Assembly (NCBI RefSeq): GCF_000750005.1
Contig: NZ_JPYA01000101.1
Span: forward strand, 1-7,400
Direction of reading: 5' to 3'
Length of the DNA: 7,400 nucleotides
From: Geobacillus icigianus
GTDB taxonomy: Bacteria; Bacillota; Bacilli; Bacillales; Anoxybacillaceae
The notes under the pieces are model-generated. The model was not told the DNA's origin and made no database searches. It saw nothing but the letters and a program-made list of their open reading frames with translations. Each line of letters starts with the position of its first letter. The stretch's first letter is position 1. A program made the translations under genes and the position numbers. Positions 7,290 to 7,400 of this stretch are shown here, piece after piece.

Positions 7290-7320
7290 AAAAGATGCCG
7301 AAAACGGCATCTTTTTTCTT
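7290..7320 (+). terminator. Strong intrinsic terminator
   Basis: AAAAGATGCCG (7290-7300) pairs with CGGCATCTTTT (7305-7315) around an AAAA loop, followed by more T-rich sequence (TTCTT). It probably ends transcription of the large surface-protein gene, 129 bases after its stop, and of any short transcript begun near 7224. Confidence 0.92.
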
Positions 7321-7340
7321 TATTAACTAATTATTCAGAG

Positions 7341-7369
7341 TTAAAGTAGAACGGAATAAATTTAATAAT
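7341..7369 (+). promoter_or_regulatory. Possible promoter of the gene beginning at 7391
   Basis: TTAAAG (7341-7346) lies 17 bases before AATAAT (7364-7369). The -10 matches five of six consensus bases and the -35 only three. Its place between a strong terminator and a ribosome binding site, where a promoter is expected, adds some support. The transcript leader would be short, about 15 bases. Confidence 0.35.
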
Positions 7370-7390
7370 CTAATGGAACGAGGTGGTAAA

Positions 7391-7400
7391 ATGGCTAAAT
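7391..7400 (+). CDS. 5' end of a further gene (partial)
   Basis: An ATG at 7391 follows GAGGTGG (7380-7386), a good Shine-Dalgarno sequence 4-5 bases upstream. Only Met-Ala-Lys is visible before the window ends, so the product cannot be named. The preceding terminator and promoter candidate suggest an independent transcript. Confidence 0.6.

Overview
The window looks like a low-GC Gram-positive (Bacillota) genome, chromosome or large accessory element. The AT-rich composition, strong GGAGG-type ribosome binding sites, a TTG start, a copper amine oxidase N-terminal-like domain and a sortase-type wall-sorting signal all fit Bacillales, possibly Paenibacillus- or Brevibacillus-like. The genus is a guess. 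All genes are on the + strand. No RNA gene, insertion sequence, CRISPR array or phage marker was seen.

Layout: (1) positions 1-131 hold the last 42 codons of an unidentified gene. (2) Positions 132-308 are a leader with a small hairpin just before a strong ribosome binding site. (3) Positions 309-1772 encode a 487-residue exported protein. It has a signal peptide, a helical stretch, a copper amine oxidase N-terminal-like beta domain and a C-terminal domain that looks transglutaminase-like, carrying the protein's only cysteine. (4) Positions 1773-1968 contain a strong intrinsic terminator and then the leader of the next gene. (5) Positions 1969-7161 encode a 1730-residue cysteine-free surface protein. 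(6) Positions 7162-7390 hold a possible promoter, a strong terminator, a second possible promoter and a ribosome binding site. (7) The first codons of another gene begin at 7391.

The most notable object is the 1730-residue protein. Its first half reads as a complete wall-anchored surface protein: signal peptide, Gln/Pro-rich repeats, SpaA/Cna-B-like beta modules, then TPHTG, a hydrophobic segment and RKNGK. Without any stop codon it continues into a second signal-peptide-like segment and a further 1119 residues of exported-looking, unrecognised sequence. It could be a polyprotein cut by sortase and signal peptidase into a wall-anchored part and a released part, or a protein held by an internal membrane hairpin.

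The exported cysteine-containing protein encoded just upstream could act on the same cell-surface assembly, by cleavage, crosslinking or binding. The terminator between the two genes argues for separate transcripts, so the link is inferred from proximity only.
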